A program made the translations under genes and the position numbers. 64,000 nt of DNA, taken from assembly GCA_903772945.1 (NCBI GenBank), contig CAICTM010000078.1:62001-126000 (forward strand), given 5' to 3'. Position 1 is the stretch's first letter. Each line of letters opens with the position of its first letter. The stretch is from Seminavis robusta (lineage: Eukaryota > Bacillariophyta > Bacillariophyceae > Naviculales > Naviculaceae). This document shows, piece after piece, positions 21,540 through 32,734 of this stretch. The notes below the pieces were generated by a model. The model was not told where the DNA came from, ran no database searches, and saw only the letters and a list, made by a program, of their open reading frames with translations.

Positions 21540-23834
21540 CTACCAAAAGGATTTGCCACCCTTATCAATCGGAGGGCTATCCTTGCATGGTTTGATGCTA
21601 GGTTTGTCTCGATAATGGCATGAGAACAGGGCCGTATTGGAACAACAGGTACTGACAAAGTCATCGCCCTTGGGAATATGAATTTCATCCGGCTTTCTGT
21701 TGATGCATTGTTCATTAAGATACCATTCACCAAGTTGTTTGAAAAAAAGAAGTTTGTTGTCCTTGTTCTACAGCAGTCGGCAAGACAGAGAGGAACAAGC
21801 ACCAAAGGTTATGCATAAGAAAGAGATCTCAATGAATAGCTGGAATCATGATAAAGCTACTAGTAGCAACACACGGTGATTGGCCTACCTTGGTCCAACT
21901 CATGTGCATCAGATAGGGCTTCTTGTGGCCTTTGAAATATGATTTCATGTACTTGCCCGTCTTTTGATGAAAATGATACCCTCCTGGGAAATCGTCTTCA
22001 TCACGACTCAGAACTTTCACTCGGAGGCCATACAGATTGGCGTGTTCTGAAAGGACAGCAACTAAGGCTTGTTGGTGTGAATCAGTTTTCAAAATCAAGT
22101 CTCCATGCATCAACAAAGAGTTTAGGAAGTATTGTGTTCTGTCGTTGTATCGAACTTTGCAGTTTTGAGTATAGGTGGGAGAGCAAGGTGTGAGGATTGC
22201 ATCTCAGGCAGGGAGATTAAACCAAGACATTGTCTCATTTCAAGCACTTACGATAGTAGAATCCACTGTTGCTGCTCCATGGCGCATATCTCACTGAATG
22301 AGCCCCATCATCCTGAAAGTATGCGTCAAAGCTATAGATTGGTGACTGTTCATTGTGGAAGAAACTAAGTGGAGATTTGAACCACACAATATCCACATCC
22401 TGAAACAGAATGTCAACACCAAGAAGGCCCACAACTTGTACACAAATGACCTACAAGCAGCAATGGCAACGATGGATTGGTGTGAGCACATCAATGCAAT
22501 GAGAGTTCCTATGCTGATGACTGCAACAGACTGGACTCGTATGTACCTTAGCCATCATCATTGCAACAAATTTCCTGCACAGAATGGTAAATGTCCATGA
22601 GACAACAGATCACAATCAGCTCCTGGATATCTGTTTCCTCGCTTACCTATCACCATAACGGCCAGCTGCTTCCAGTGGAACGTCAGCAAAATTCTGTCAC
22701 GAGAAAGCAATGATGTAAGGAGAGCATAGATTCATATCACAACTAATGCAATTCAAGCTAGATGAGTAACTTACTCGTTCATCAAAGTAGGCAGAGAGTC
22801 CAACACTTTCTGCAAGCTCTTTGGTTTCTTGATCTGTTGCAAAGACAAGTACATTTGAGATGTCCAAATTCTTGGACTTTGCTGAACAAGCAAAGTTCAG
22901 AAGCAACTCAGACTGGCCACTAGACGATTGAAATTTGCACAAAAGAAAGATTTTGCGGTGAGACAAATGCAGCAAGCAACACATTGCACTAGCAGTTGCG
23001 CTGGTATTCTGTAAGGACTTACTGGTTGCAGACCATGACAACCACAGTGTTCTTGATTGAAATTTTGTCCACAATGGGTCTCAGTTCCTTCAAGACATCA
23101 TCAATTGATGCCAAATAGGTCCGTAGCATATCCCAATTTTTCTGGGTATCTGATGCCTTGGGAGGCAAAAATTGCTCAATTCCATTGGATTGATGTCCTC
23201 TGGAAACGGGCTCCAGAGGATATTTGCTATTCAGTTCTCTGTGACCAGTTTGTGGGACTCTCATGTATTTTTGGATGTGGTAAGATTCGTACTGTGGGAC
23301 AATCACTGTGCATTGTGCTCTTCCAGGGTCATAATTGGTGAGAATCACATTCATGTAATCACACTGTTCGACAGCCTCATCTGTTTTGAGAAGTTCCATG
23401 GGTGTGGACGACGATTGTAACCTTTTGGGCATGGCGCCTTTTTTGTTGTAGAGAATGAGCACATCCTCGGCTCCCTTCTTGGGCTGGTCAATTGGAACTC
23501 CAAGATCGAATGTATTGGTAAAGTCTTCTTTCTTCACATGGGAAATTCCAGATGCAAATCTTTGGACGCCCTCGGGAAACAGAGATTCGTTGGTGCATTT
23601 CTCACTTTCCTCATTATTTCGAAGAGTTCGCAAGGCCCCGCTTTGCAGCGACATTGAACCACTTTGTGAAGAAGGAGAAGGACAATGACCGGCAAAGGCA
23701 TGCAGGGACAAGAAGGCACCAAGGAAGAAAGACACCCCATTAGATATCATCAGCAAAACCATCGTCGTCATGGATATCTTCCCTCTCTTTCTTGACGCCG
23801 CAGCGCTCATACCAGCAGGGTTTCGATTCAACAT
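21540..23834 (-). CDS. GT77-type nucleotide-sugar glycosyltransferase
   Basis: Seven exons: 23834-23023, 22919-22775, 22693-22647, 22574-22547, 22450-22252, 22154-21889 and 21767-21540 (introns 72-121 bp) sum to 1725 nt, 574 residues. The joins restore family signatures: VCNHGQSELLLNF, NFADVPLEAAGRYGDR then KFVAMMMAK, VICVQVVGLLGVDILFQDVD, FYYLRYNDRTQYF and LMHMSWTKNKDNK. DVD at 362-364 is the metal and nucleotide-sugar binding motif. A single membrane anchor at about residues 22-46 after a short basic cytosolic tail makes it a type II Golgi enzyme. Plant relatives (RRA, XEG113, RGXT) add arabinose or xylose to wall glycoproteins and pectin; the donor here is unknown. Exons 3 and 4 are only 47 and 28 nt. 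Confidence 0.85.
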
Positions 23835-24544
23835 GACAACTCAATCTGCGAGAATAATGTAATGTTGGTTGGGTGCGTGACTGTTGTTTGATGGAGGCGT
23901 TGTTTTTGTTTTGAGGAACAAAGCAAATGACTTGTAGTTCTTGGGGTCGTGGTTCTTTGATCTTGAAAGAATTGACGACTAAGCAGCTCTACTAGCTAAC
24001 GCTTTCGGCATCCACATAGCGGTAGAGGGCGAGAAGTTACTTGCCGCATGATCGGAAATGCTGGGGGCAGCTAGCTACCTGGTACATGTACTCTTGCCTC
24101 GGGTGAAAGACAATGGGGATGATTGTGATGCAAGCCCACCTGCCCCCAAGTTCCCATCCATCTTGTTCCCTGAAAAGTGCCTTTCCAAGTAAGTGCTTCA
24201 GCAGGTGCCGGGGTGTTTTTATGATGTCATGCTGCAGCAAGAATCGTATGCTGCTGGAGACTTCGTAGGTATCAAGGACGTTCTGTCTGCTGGCAAGTTT
24301 TCCAAGTTTTCCTCAGTGTAGCTTGAGCGTTCTTTCTGCCTTTTTGCCCCCTAACAATTATTTAAAAGCAGTCAAGTTGCTGAGGGCTAATCCATTGAGC
24401 TCGTTTGCTAGTTTGGGGTGTTTCGCTTGTTTATCTTTAACGACGTCGTCGTGGTTGTTTTAGTCCTAATCGCTTCGGGCCACCCAATGATCAATCGCTA
24501 GGGGCCAAGGATGCAGAGAAACCAGCAGGTTTACTCCCCAGCTC
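23835..24544. other. Intergenic spacer
   Basis: A 710-bp gap: 5' flank of the glycosyltransferase gene and 3' flank of the thioredoxin gene. Apart from CTACCTGGTACATG near 24076 I see no repeat, RNA gene or coding frame worth naming. Confidence 0.5.
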
Positions 24545-25314
24545 CTACTTGAGCTCGCTGATCATTTCTTCGAGACGTCCTGGGTTGGCTCCCATGAGGC
24601 GTTCCACAACTTCTCCTCCCTTGATAAACACAAAAGTTGGCATGGCGCTAACACTATATTTGGCGGCAGTTTCGGGATTCTCGTCTACGTCGACCTTCAG
24701 GAAAACTACATCAGGGTGCTCCTCACTAAGCTGCTTGTACTACGATCACCATCGGCAAAGTTGAGAATCCCAGGGGTGCACCGTGTGATGAGTGGCACGT
24801 TAACGAAGGGAGCTCTTTTCCAGAAAAGGTTACTTACAATAGGAGCAATTTGTTGGCTGCAAAAGAAAAGTGAAATTTGTTGCGATTGGTCGAGCAGTCA
24901 GGTTAGATTCAGCTGCACCAGTTGAACTTTCCAGCTCAATAGCTGGAAGCGTACTTGTAGCTTGAAATGATGGTCTCCGGCACTCACCATGGTCCACACC
25001 AACTGGAAGAAAGCAAGGGGTGAGAGATTTGAAAAGTGGAACGGCAGATACTAACGCTACGTGCTGCGTTACCTGGCTGTGAAATCAATTACAACCAATG
25101 TTTGGTCAGCGCCGGCTTTGAGAATGGCCGCTTCAACGTCGTCGGCGCTGGCCAAGGTGACTTCCCCACCACGGGGACAAGTCACAACATTTGCCAAACC
25201 AAAAGCAGATGGGCATTCTGTAGGCGTTTTGGTGAATGTGGGATGCGGCCCAATCGTTGCTGATGTCCAACCCAAACACAGGAGGAGCAAGATGGCGACC
25301 CAAGAATGATTCAT
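24545..25314 (-). CDS. Secretory-pathway thioredoxin with micro-exons
   Basis: Exons 25314-25073, 25002-24988 (15 nt), 24856-24838 (19 nt) and 24739-24545 sum to 471 nt, 156 residues. The joins give [20 protein letters not shown], then VFLKVDVDENPETAAKYSVSA, MPTFVFIKGGE: a complete thioredoxin fold with active site W82-C83-G84-P85-C86 and the cis-Pro of AMPTF. The first 22 residues (MNHSWVAILLLLCLGW) are a signal peptide, and about 50 extra residues with two more Cys precede the fold. Hence it enters the ER; a Phe-type plastid signal is not evident, so ER, secreted or periplastid location all remain open. It should reduce disulfides with an upstream reductase. All splice sites are GT-AG. Confidence 0.88.
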
Positions 25315-27125
25315 TTTCTTTCACGCTGGCTAGGACTGTGTGGGCAAGGACTAGAAATCAGTGATGTTGTACTGGTACAGAACAGAGGGTATCGGGGAGC
25401 GAGCTAGCAGATTAGTGAAGACGACAAGCCTTTGTGTTGATGGGGTGCCACCACACTTCGGTTGACACCAAATCTCCAAAAAATTGCCAAGTGGAGGCAA
25501 AAGATATGCCACGTCAGCATGTATCTTTTCATTCGTGCCTCTACGACTCCCACGCCAAAAAATTATCCCGTAGCTTTGCCTCCGTTCGAAGGAACCAACA
25601 TGGACCTCTTATCATTCGTCTTCATGTTGTCTGAATGATTTAATCGAATCCAATGCCACCCCCAGACCAAGTCGAGGTACACAAAGCAGAAACCATGACC
25701 TAGAACCTATTGTTGAACCATCCAAGTCCAAGGTCGTTGCTCAATCTGAAGAATGGAAAACGTGCTCTCGTGGAAATGGTGCGAATACAACTCCTGTGGA
25801 GCTTGCGCTTATCATTAATTTCCCATAGGACACTGTTGGCCCGGGCCATTCCATTGTGCCCTCAAGCCATTTTCCCGTCAAAAATTGAAAAGGGGCAAAA
25901 CCTACCGAGATGGTTGGAGTGCTCTTGCGGACCAAGTGTCGTCAAGATCTGTTGCTGGTTGAGCGGAACCACATCACGGGCTGCCCGGGCAGCTCTTCAT
26001 CAGATTGCCTGCCATGATGGCACATAAATCGAGACGAATTGGAATTCCTTAGTTTCTAGTGGAGGCCTGACTACAGGGAAATCCCACAGGAGACTTTGTT
26101 TTGTGGCGAGGAAGGAAAGGCTGCTGGCTAGGACACTATTGGAGTATTTTCCGTAAGCTTTGCATTGCGACATACTTTGTTTCCAGGCATCAAGATGTGC
26201 GCCAAGTTAAGGCAGAAGGGCACAGCAGCCAGTTTCTCTGCCTTGCACGCCCTTGTGCAGGTGTGCAGGTGCCACCACATGTTCCCGAATGCATCCAATG
26301 AAGCTGCATCACGCTGCGACAAAAAGTGCGCCTTGAACAGCGCCGACATCCCTTTGCATCGGTTCCTCCGGGACATTCCATTGTATTCCAAGCAAAACAT
26401 TGCCAGGTGGCGCACGGAGAAGATGTCATGAGTTAGATTGCGCCCTTGAAAAAGTAGTTAGAGCTTGATATCGAACCGTGCTGGCTGGTTGCTACCCCCT
26501 GAAGGATGCGCCCAGGTCTGGATGGGGGTTCAGGCGTCATTCCGGGAATCCCGGTGAAGAATAGCAAGGAGACGGGTTGGGACCCATTGTTGGAATACTA
26601 CCCTCGAGCACTCATCATTGAGGAAAACAACAATGGCTGGCTTTCCTTTCCAACCTGCAGCGGAACAAAGCTCACCCTTTGACACTATTTATTTTTCGAT
26701 CGCTCCGAGACCGATCCGACCCTCTAGCTAGCTCCTAGCAGCAAATAAGTCAATTGGAGTCCTCTGCGCTCTGATCACGTTCTCTGCAAGCTACCGGTAC
26801 CACCGGTGGCGTCTAACAACCGCACATGTGGACAAGGAGAGGGCCATGACGAAACTATTAGCGACTACGTACATACGATTTATTAAAACCTTCTAGTTGG
26901 CGCTTCTTGTGGTTCGCCTCTGCATCAACGAGTTGCCTCGTCTTTCTGATGAGATCGCTACCATCACTTTACGTTATCTATACAACCGTAACAAGCACGG
27001 GATCTAGAGAGCGCCCTGCTGTCGCGCGGGTTATTGTTAGCCTCCTAAATAAGTTGAACACAGCTCGATCCAAACGAAACTTGACCGTGTTGTAAGTAGT
27101 GGCCGAGCCTCGGTTGCACCCGCAG
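25315..27125. other. Long intergenic region, possible decayed coding remnant
   Basis: A 1.8-kb gap between the thioredoxin start and the BRE1-like gene end. From about 25740 to 26440 there are protein-like stretches on both strands (for example a 95-residue minus frame, 26128-26415) that do not connect into one gene. This may be an eroded repeat element or host gene, family unknown. The remaining part has CTAGCTAGCTCCTAG near 26723 and CTACCGGTACCACCGGTGG near 26791. No RNA gene was seen. Confidence 0.4.
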
Positions 27126-30100
27126 CTAGAGCCACACATCGTCAACGTCCTTTTCGCTGAATTTCAAACCACAAGAAGGACACTTCCGGCTGCGATTCTG
27201 GATGTTCTCATCAACACAGTGCCTGCAAAACATATGCCTACATCGCATGATGATGCAATCTTTGTCGCGATAATGGCACACAGGGCAAGCCAAACGATTC
27301 TTCAGTACCTGAACTTGCGTGTTGAGTTGGTCAACGGTAAACGATGACCCTCCTCCCCCACCACCACCGTTCGCAGCGTCTCGTTTTGACATCTCGTTCA
27401 GCTTTTCTGTCGCGTCTCCTGCTTTCTTTACTGCAACATCCAACGAGTCCTGGAGCTTTCTCCGTTCTCTCTGCTCTCGTTCCATTTCTGACACGAGTTC
27501 GTCGCTCCGCTTACGTGCTTTGGACAGTTGTGAATTGAGACTAGAGATATTGGTATCTGCCTGCGACCATTCGCTTACTGTTGATTCGAGCTCTTTCTTC
27601 AAAGATTGATTTCGTTCTTCGCACTCTCTTAGTTTCTCCTCAAGAGCCTGAAGTACACGAGCGGAAACATCCAAGTTAGATACGCAGAAGAAAAGAGATC
27701 GCACGCAAGCAGAGCGCCCAAGATTACCAACCTTTTTTTCTTTGACAACCTCTTCTGCAACTTTGGCTTTGCTGTTGGTGGCTAGACGAGCCGCGAGAGC
27801 CAACTGACCTGAACTCTTCAGTTGCTGTTCCAGACTTTTCTTTCCTTCAGTTAGACTGTCCGTCATGTTCTTCAAGTGGAGAATCGTTGACAAAGATTTT
27901 GCGTTCATGTCGTCTTTTTCGGCACTCTGCCTCAGCAGCCTCGAATTCGTCTCATTGAGCAAATCTCGTTCCTTCTCTACCCGCTTCATTCACGCAAGAC
28001 AGTGCCAATTCGTCAGTCCAGATAATCCAACGTAAATTTAAAAATACACGACGAGAACATACCTCGAGTTTCGCTTTGGCCGAATCCTTGCTGGCAGAAA
28101 GCGCCGCTATCTCCTTCCTCATTCTCCGATTCTCGCGGTGGAGCTTTTCCGACTTGCTACTCGACTCTGATCGTTCGGATGATTTCTCCCGAGACGAACT
28201 ATGGTTTGTCGACTCCGACGATGATTTATTGCTGGAACTGTTGCTTCGACCAGCTTGCAGGGCGGCGTATTTTCCTTTGATTTCGTCGAGCTTTCCTTGC
28301 AGTGCGCTATTCATTGCCAAAGCCTCCTTCAAATTCTGTCTGACTGAATCTGCTTGCCTGACGTTTTCCAGGGCTTGCTTCAGCTTGTGATCAAGCTCAA
28401 TGATTTTTCGTGCCTGGTCTACAGATTCCACGTTCAGCGGAATGTTGATTTCGTCCGAGTTGTTGTCAGCTTGGTCGCCAACACAGGTCAACTCTGCCCA
28501 CCGCTTCTCCTGCTTTGCGTGCAATTCGTCGAGGGTTTTCAACGCATGATTGGCGTCACCACGGGCTTTGGCCCAATTTTCTCGGGTCTCCTTCAGTCGC
28601 TCTTGCACATCTGCCAGCTCGGCTTCCACCTGCTCCAACCGTTTCTGCGTTTTCTGATGATCCTCCACCTTTTCTGCGTCTGCGTCAGAAATTTCTTTTG
28701 AACAAAGTAAATTGATGCGCTGTTCTTTCTCTGTAAGTCTGGATTGAAGCTACAGAAAGCGATAGATTGCGCTTGTGAGCGAGGAAAACAAATTGTAGGG
28801 GTCCAATAAAGTGCATGGTTCCAGAGACGCACCTCTTCTATGCTTGTGTCACGGGCGCCAAGCTGACGTTCCAGCTCTTCCAGCTGACTTCGAACGCGAT
28901 GCATTTCAGCAGGGTCGCCCGATTCTGATTTTACGCCACACATTTGGTCATCGTGCGAGGTGTTGGCTGTAGCATCAAACTGCGACGATGACGAAACAGT
29001 CCCTTTCTCCTCCATCATGGCTTCCATTCGGGCTTCTGCAGCCAATGTACCGTCTTCATCACCTTTGTCCATGTCTTTCAAGACCTGCTCGATTTTGACC
29101 CGACCAGTGGAGAGCCGATAGATGCTTCTCCTGACTTTCCGTTCTGATTTGGCAGTGTCATCTCTTGCCTTTGCCAGCTCTGCGATCTGTATTTTGTACT
29201 CCCTGCTTTGTCCCCGTAAAACTCCAACTTCTTTTATCAGGGCTCGTTGATCTGACGACAGCGACACACCACCCTTGTCCCCATCAGCAGCGGCGCTAGC
29301 TGTACTCGTCATCTTTTGCAAAACGGATCGGATCCATTCCTCTAGCGTGTTTGCCCGTTGCAAAATATTCCACGAGATGTTCGAAAGATCATCGAGTTGC
29401 TGCTTCTCTGCAGGATCGAGCTCGTAATTTCCATTTCTTCGCCTTTGAGGACGACCTTCTTCGTCGTTTTCATCATCGTCGTCGTCGTCTTCCTCCTGCT
29501 CCCCATTGTCTTGTCCAAGGTTGTCAGGTGGTGGAGTCGTAGCTAGTGCGGCCAACGCATCAAACAGAGCCCCCACAATTTCCACCTTGGATCCATTTCC
29601 CGTCGACATGGGACCATCTTGCTGTACATAGGAAGCAGCATCACGATCAGCAGGACGGGCAAGCGCTTGCTGCGGCTGTTGCAACTCTGTCTCCATTTGT
29701 GTCCATGTGGCTTGAAGTGAATTCAATGCCTGACTTGCTATTCGACACTGATTTCGTCGGTATTCTCGTTCGTCCTCGAGCAGTGTGAGCTGATGCTGTA
29801 GCGATTTCAATTCCGATGCCAGAGCTCTATTTTGGTGCTTGAGAAAGAAGGAATTCTGCTGATTATCTTCGGCCTCGTCGTCCGATGGAACAGGATAAGG
29901 CACTCTAGGTTGACTGGAAGGGCGTTGTCGCTTCATGCCCGCCGAGCTTGGAACAGACGATGACGGCGTAGCCGATCTGTTGGCAGCAGCAGCTGACCGA
30001 CTCTTGACGGGTGGATTTGATGACGGGACCGCCTCCGCTCTTTGGCGGACGACATCATTGTTAGCTCCTCGTGACTCCGATTGCATTGCTGACGCTGCCT

Positions 30101-30389
30101 GTGACAGTGCCGACGTAGGGCTTCCAGTAGACGAGTGTTTGGATCCGATCGAGTTCGTGACTTCGGGGCCAGCGTCCGCGCGTCTGGGTATCTTCAACGG
30201 ACGGCCATGGTCTTGTTTGTAGGCATCCGAAGATAACGGCTTGGTTCTGGGAGAAGATGGGTCTCCTACTCCAGACGAACTGGACCCCATCGAGGGTGCT
30301 TGTACTGGCACCTGTAAGAGAGGTCCATTGCCGCTGGAACTCGGAAGTGCGGCGCTCTGTTTGGCTCGCTCTGCCAACGCCCGTTTCAT
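27126..30389 (-). CDS. BRE1-like RING E3 ubiquitin ligase (RNF20/40-type)
   Basis: Exons 30389-28833, 28749-28063, 27983-27732 and 27647-27126 (introns 83, 79 and 84 bp, all phase 0) give 1005 residues, close to human RNF20 (975). The first 300 residues are Ser/Pro/Gln-rich, followed by long coiled coil. The last 53 residues are a C3HC4 RING: CPVC, MRCRHMFCRHC, KCPSCG, ending FSEKDVDDVWL, the BRE1 ending. BRE1 with Rad6/UBE2A monoubiquitinates histone H2B and so supports H3K4 and H3K79 methylation and transcription elongation. The upstream GTG at 30395 was rejected in favour of ATG 30389. The 84-bp intron has no stop and keeps frame if retained. Confidence 0.88.
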
Positions 30390-31368
30390 GATCACTCAAA
30401 TCAATCAATCCGACAACAGGAGCACTTTTTGCAAATGGACGCCGCTCCTTACGCCCTCAGAAGCGGCTCCTGCTCCGGTCCGCTCTGAACTGAACCGACT
30501 CAACACCACTGCTGTCAGTCCGTCCGTTCAATCCAAATATAGCCTCCACGTCTCATGAATCACAAACAGTCGATCGACAACAATTCAATTCAATGCAGTA
30601 GCTGTGCTCTTTTGGATTGTGATTCGATTTGATTCCGCTGGAATGGAGCAAGCAACGTGTCGACCACTGCGGAAGAGATTGCCTCAGAGTCTCCCAACCC
30701 GAAGCCTGGTTGACAGCAGACCAAATGTCTCCGCGCGCTCTTTGCAGGATACCGAACGGCAGTCTCTCGTTCGTTTGGATCAATGTGTCCTCTTCTCTTG
30801 GTAGCCTTCTCTGTTCGCCTTCTTGCTTGTCTCGTGCTCTCTCTCTCTCTCTCTTCGTGCCTGTGCGGAGAGTCTCGTCTTGGCCGTTCAGCAGAGTCTC
30901 GGCATGGACGTTTGTTAGCGAGCGAGTAGTGACACCCTCTTTGGGTTTCCAGAAATGGGAGGATGATGACTGTTGTGCTGAAAAATAATGAAAATGGCTG
31001 TCGATGCCGCCACTGGTCCATAGTGGCGCATGCTTCGAGCACTCCTGCCGACCCGGTCTGGCCGTGTTGCGTAAGTGTGTTGGAGGTTGATTGATTAGGG
31101 TTGGAAATCTATTTTGTTCACGCACACTTTTACGAGGCTACCGGTACCACTCTGAACGCGGTGTAAAGCAGAAACACAGCAGAGCGGCTTTCTTCAGGAA
31201 CAAGCCCCACCACAAATCCAAGCTAGCTAGCAAGTGAATTCTCTTGTTCGCTTCGAGACAACACAAAAATCCACATTGGCCTTTGCTCGCTCCTCTCTCC
31301 TAGTCGTCTCATCTTCTGCAGTTTCATTCCTTGCTTCATTCAAACAAAAACAACAAAAAGAAAGCAAC
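30390..31368. other. Divergent promoter region with (CT)n tract
   Basis: A 979-bp spacer between divergent genes. A (CT)9-type microsatellite lies at about 30837-30855, and TACCGGTACC at about 31141. Overlapping frames on both strands (30553-31125) are low-complexity and not called. The plus-strand gene may have a longer 5' frame from 31234, discussed with that gene. Confidence 0.5.
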
Positions 31369-32343
31369 ATGGCGGAAAGTGCTCGAATGGAACTCGTCGA
31401 GTGCGAGAGAGAAATCCAGAAGATCAAGGGTGCACTGCGTCAAGTAGGCAGCGAAGACGGACAAAACTCGCTGCAAGTCATTTGGGTCGAGAAGGATGAT
31501 GCTGATCAAAATCAAGAGATTTCGCTGCAGCTTTCGTCGCCCGTCGAAGAAGCCGTGTTGAACAACGGTGGAGAGACCACGTTTGCAGGAGTCGAATCCT
31601 CCATGGCGACGCTGACGGTGACACTGCGAAATAAGAATGGAGGAGACGTCTTGGGAACTTCGGAAGCCTGCGATTTGGCCCCAATCCTCAGTCTTGGAGA
31701 TACCTTGGAACCCAAAGAGGAGTACGTCATTGAACTCCCTGTGGCCATTGTTGGGACGGCGACGGACGACAGTGCAGAGGATACTGCTGTTGCTGCCGAA
31801 GCAACCGCTGAAACAACAGAAGAGGACAAACCCGATGAAAAAGAAGGCGAAAAGACAACTACTGATGAGGAGCCCAAGAAGGAAGAGGAAGAAAAAGAGA
31901 CGACAGAAGAAACCAAAAAGGAAGAAGAAAAAGAGACTCCAAAGCTTATCAAGCCTCTTGCCACCATCAATCTTCGTCTGGTTTTCAAGCCATCCGCCAA
32001 GGACCGAAAGGAAGAACTGTACGAATTACTCAACAAAGCTAGCGTTCGTAGGTCTCAAGCCCTCGAACGCCACAGAGGACAGCAGCAGGAGACAATCACC
32101 AAGAAATCGGCTAGTAGTCCAGGCAAAAAGCCTGCCGTCAAGGCTGGATTTCTCAACAAAAAAACCAAAAAGGCGCCGGTGGAAGAAAGCAAGTGGCAAC
32201 AATTTTACGACAAGTACATGGGACCGACGTCCATGGCACGAGGACTCATTATTCCCATTGCCAAAAACTATGTCATCTTCTTTGGGGCCGTCGTGCTGGC
32301 GCATTACAAGGGACAGGAACTTGCCCTTCCTGCTCCAGTGTAG
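31369..32343 (+). CDS. Unknown 324-residue protein with C-terminal membrane segment
   Basis: Intronless. ATG 31369 sits in a good context (AGCAACATGG); an upstream in-frame ATG at 31234 would add 45 residues of weak, non-conserved look. Parts: an N-terminal heptad-like helix (VECEREIQKIKGALRQV); a beta-rich block about residues 35-125 (ATLTVTLRNKNGGDVLG and EYVIELPVAIVG) that could be a C2-like or Ig-like sandwich; a Glu/Lys/Thr low-complexity hinge (about 130-190); a basic Lys-rich part; and one hydrophobic segment IIPIAKNYVIFFGAVVLA near the end. That layout suggests a membrane-anchored protein with its bulk in the cytosol. I do not recognise the family. Confidence 0.7.
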   Translation: MAESARMELVECEREIQKIKGALRQVGSEDGQNSLQVIWVEKDDADQNQEISLQLSSPVEEAVLNNGGETTFAGVESSMATLTVTLRNKNGGDVLGTSEACDLAPILSLGDTLEPKEEYVIELPVAIVGTATDDSAEDTAVAAEATAETTEEDKPDEKEGEKTTTDEEPKKEEEEKETTEETKKEEEKETPKLIKPLATINLRLVFKPSAKDRKEELYELLNKASVRRSQALERHRGQQQETITKKSASSPGKKPAVKAGFLNKKTKKAPVEESKWQQFYDKYMGPTSMARGLIIPIAKNYVIFFGAVVLAHYKGQELALPAPV

Positions 32344-32734
32344 TCAATCAAACATGCGATATCAATCGTATTGGTTATAGAATAAGTTATCCAGGTGTTT
32401 TTTGCATCTTGACTCTCGATTGACTACATTATATTATTATATTATAAAGTAGTAGTTACCTTGAGCGACTTTCCATTTGATGGCTGCCTGTCGATTAGCT
32501 ACCGCAGCTGTGATATCCAGAGGCAGGCACCGGTAGATCCCCCCTTGATTGCTATTTGTTCATTCGAGTCGACGGACCGTATACGACCAGCGCTACAGGC
32601 TGCTATTAGCTAGTGCTTCCTCGTAGCAACTATTGCAGTTTTGCTGCGGCAGCTAGCTAGGGCTAGGCTGGACTACTGTTCAGTGCGATCCTTTTTCCTT
32701 TTTGTCATTAGTTTCTATCTCAAAGCCATGTTCC
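32344..32734. other. Convergent 3' spacer
   Basis: A 391-bp gap between two convergent gene ends. It is AT-rich just after 32400 (TATATTATTATATTATA) and contains AGCTAGCTAGGGCTAGG near 32650. No gene seen. Confidence 0.5.

Noticed and set aside
30553-31125. 190-residue minus-strand frame in the divergent promoter
   Set aside because: Driven by the (CT)n tract and Arg/Glu low complexity; overlaps equally long frames on the other strand.
31234-31368. N-terminal extension of the 324-residue protein from ATG 31234
   Set aside because: Composition is UTR-like, and ATG 31369 has the better context; kept as a possible alternative only.
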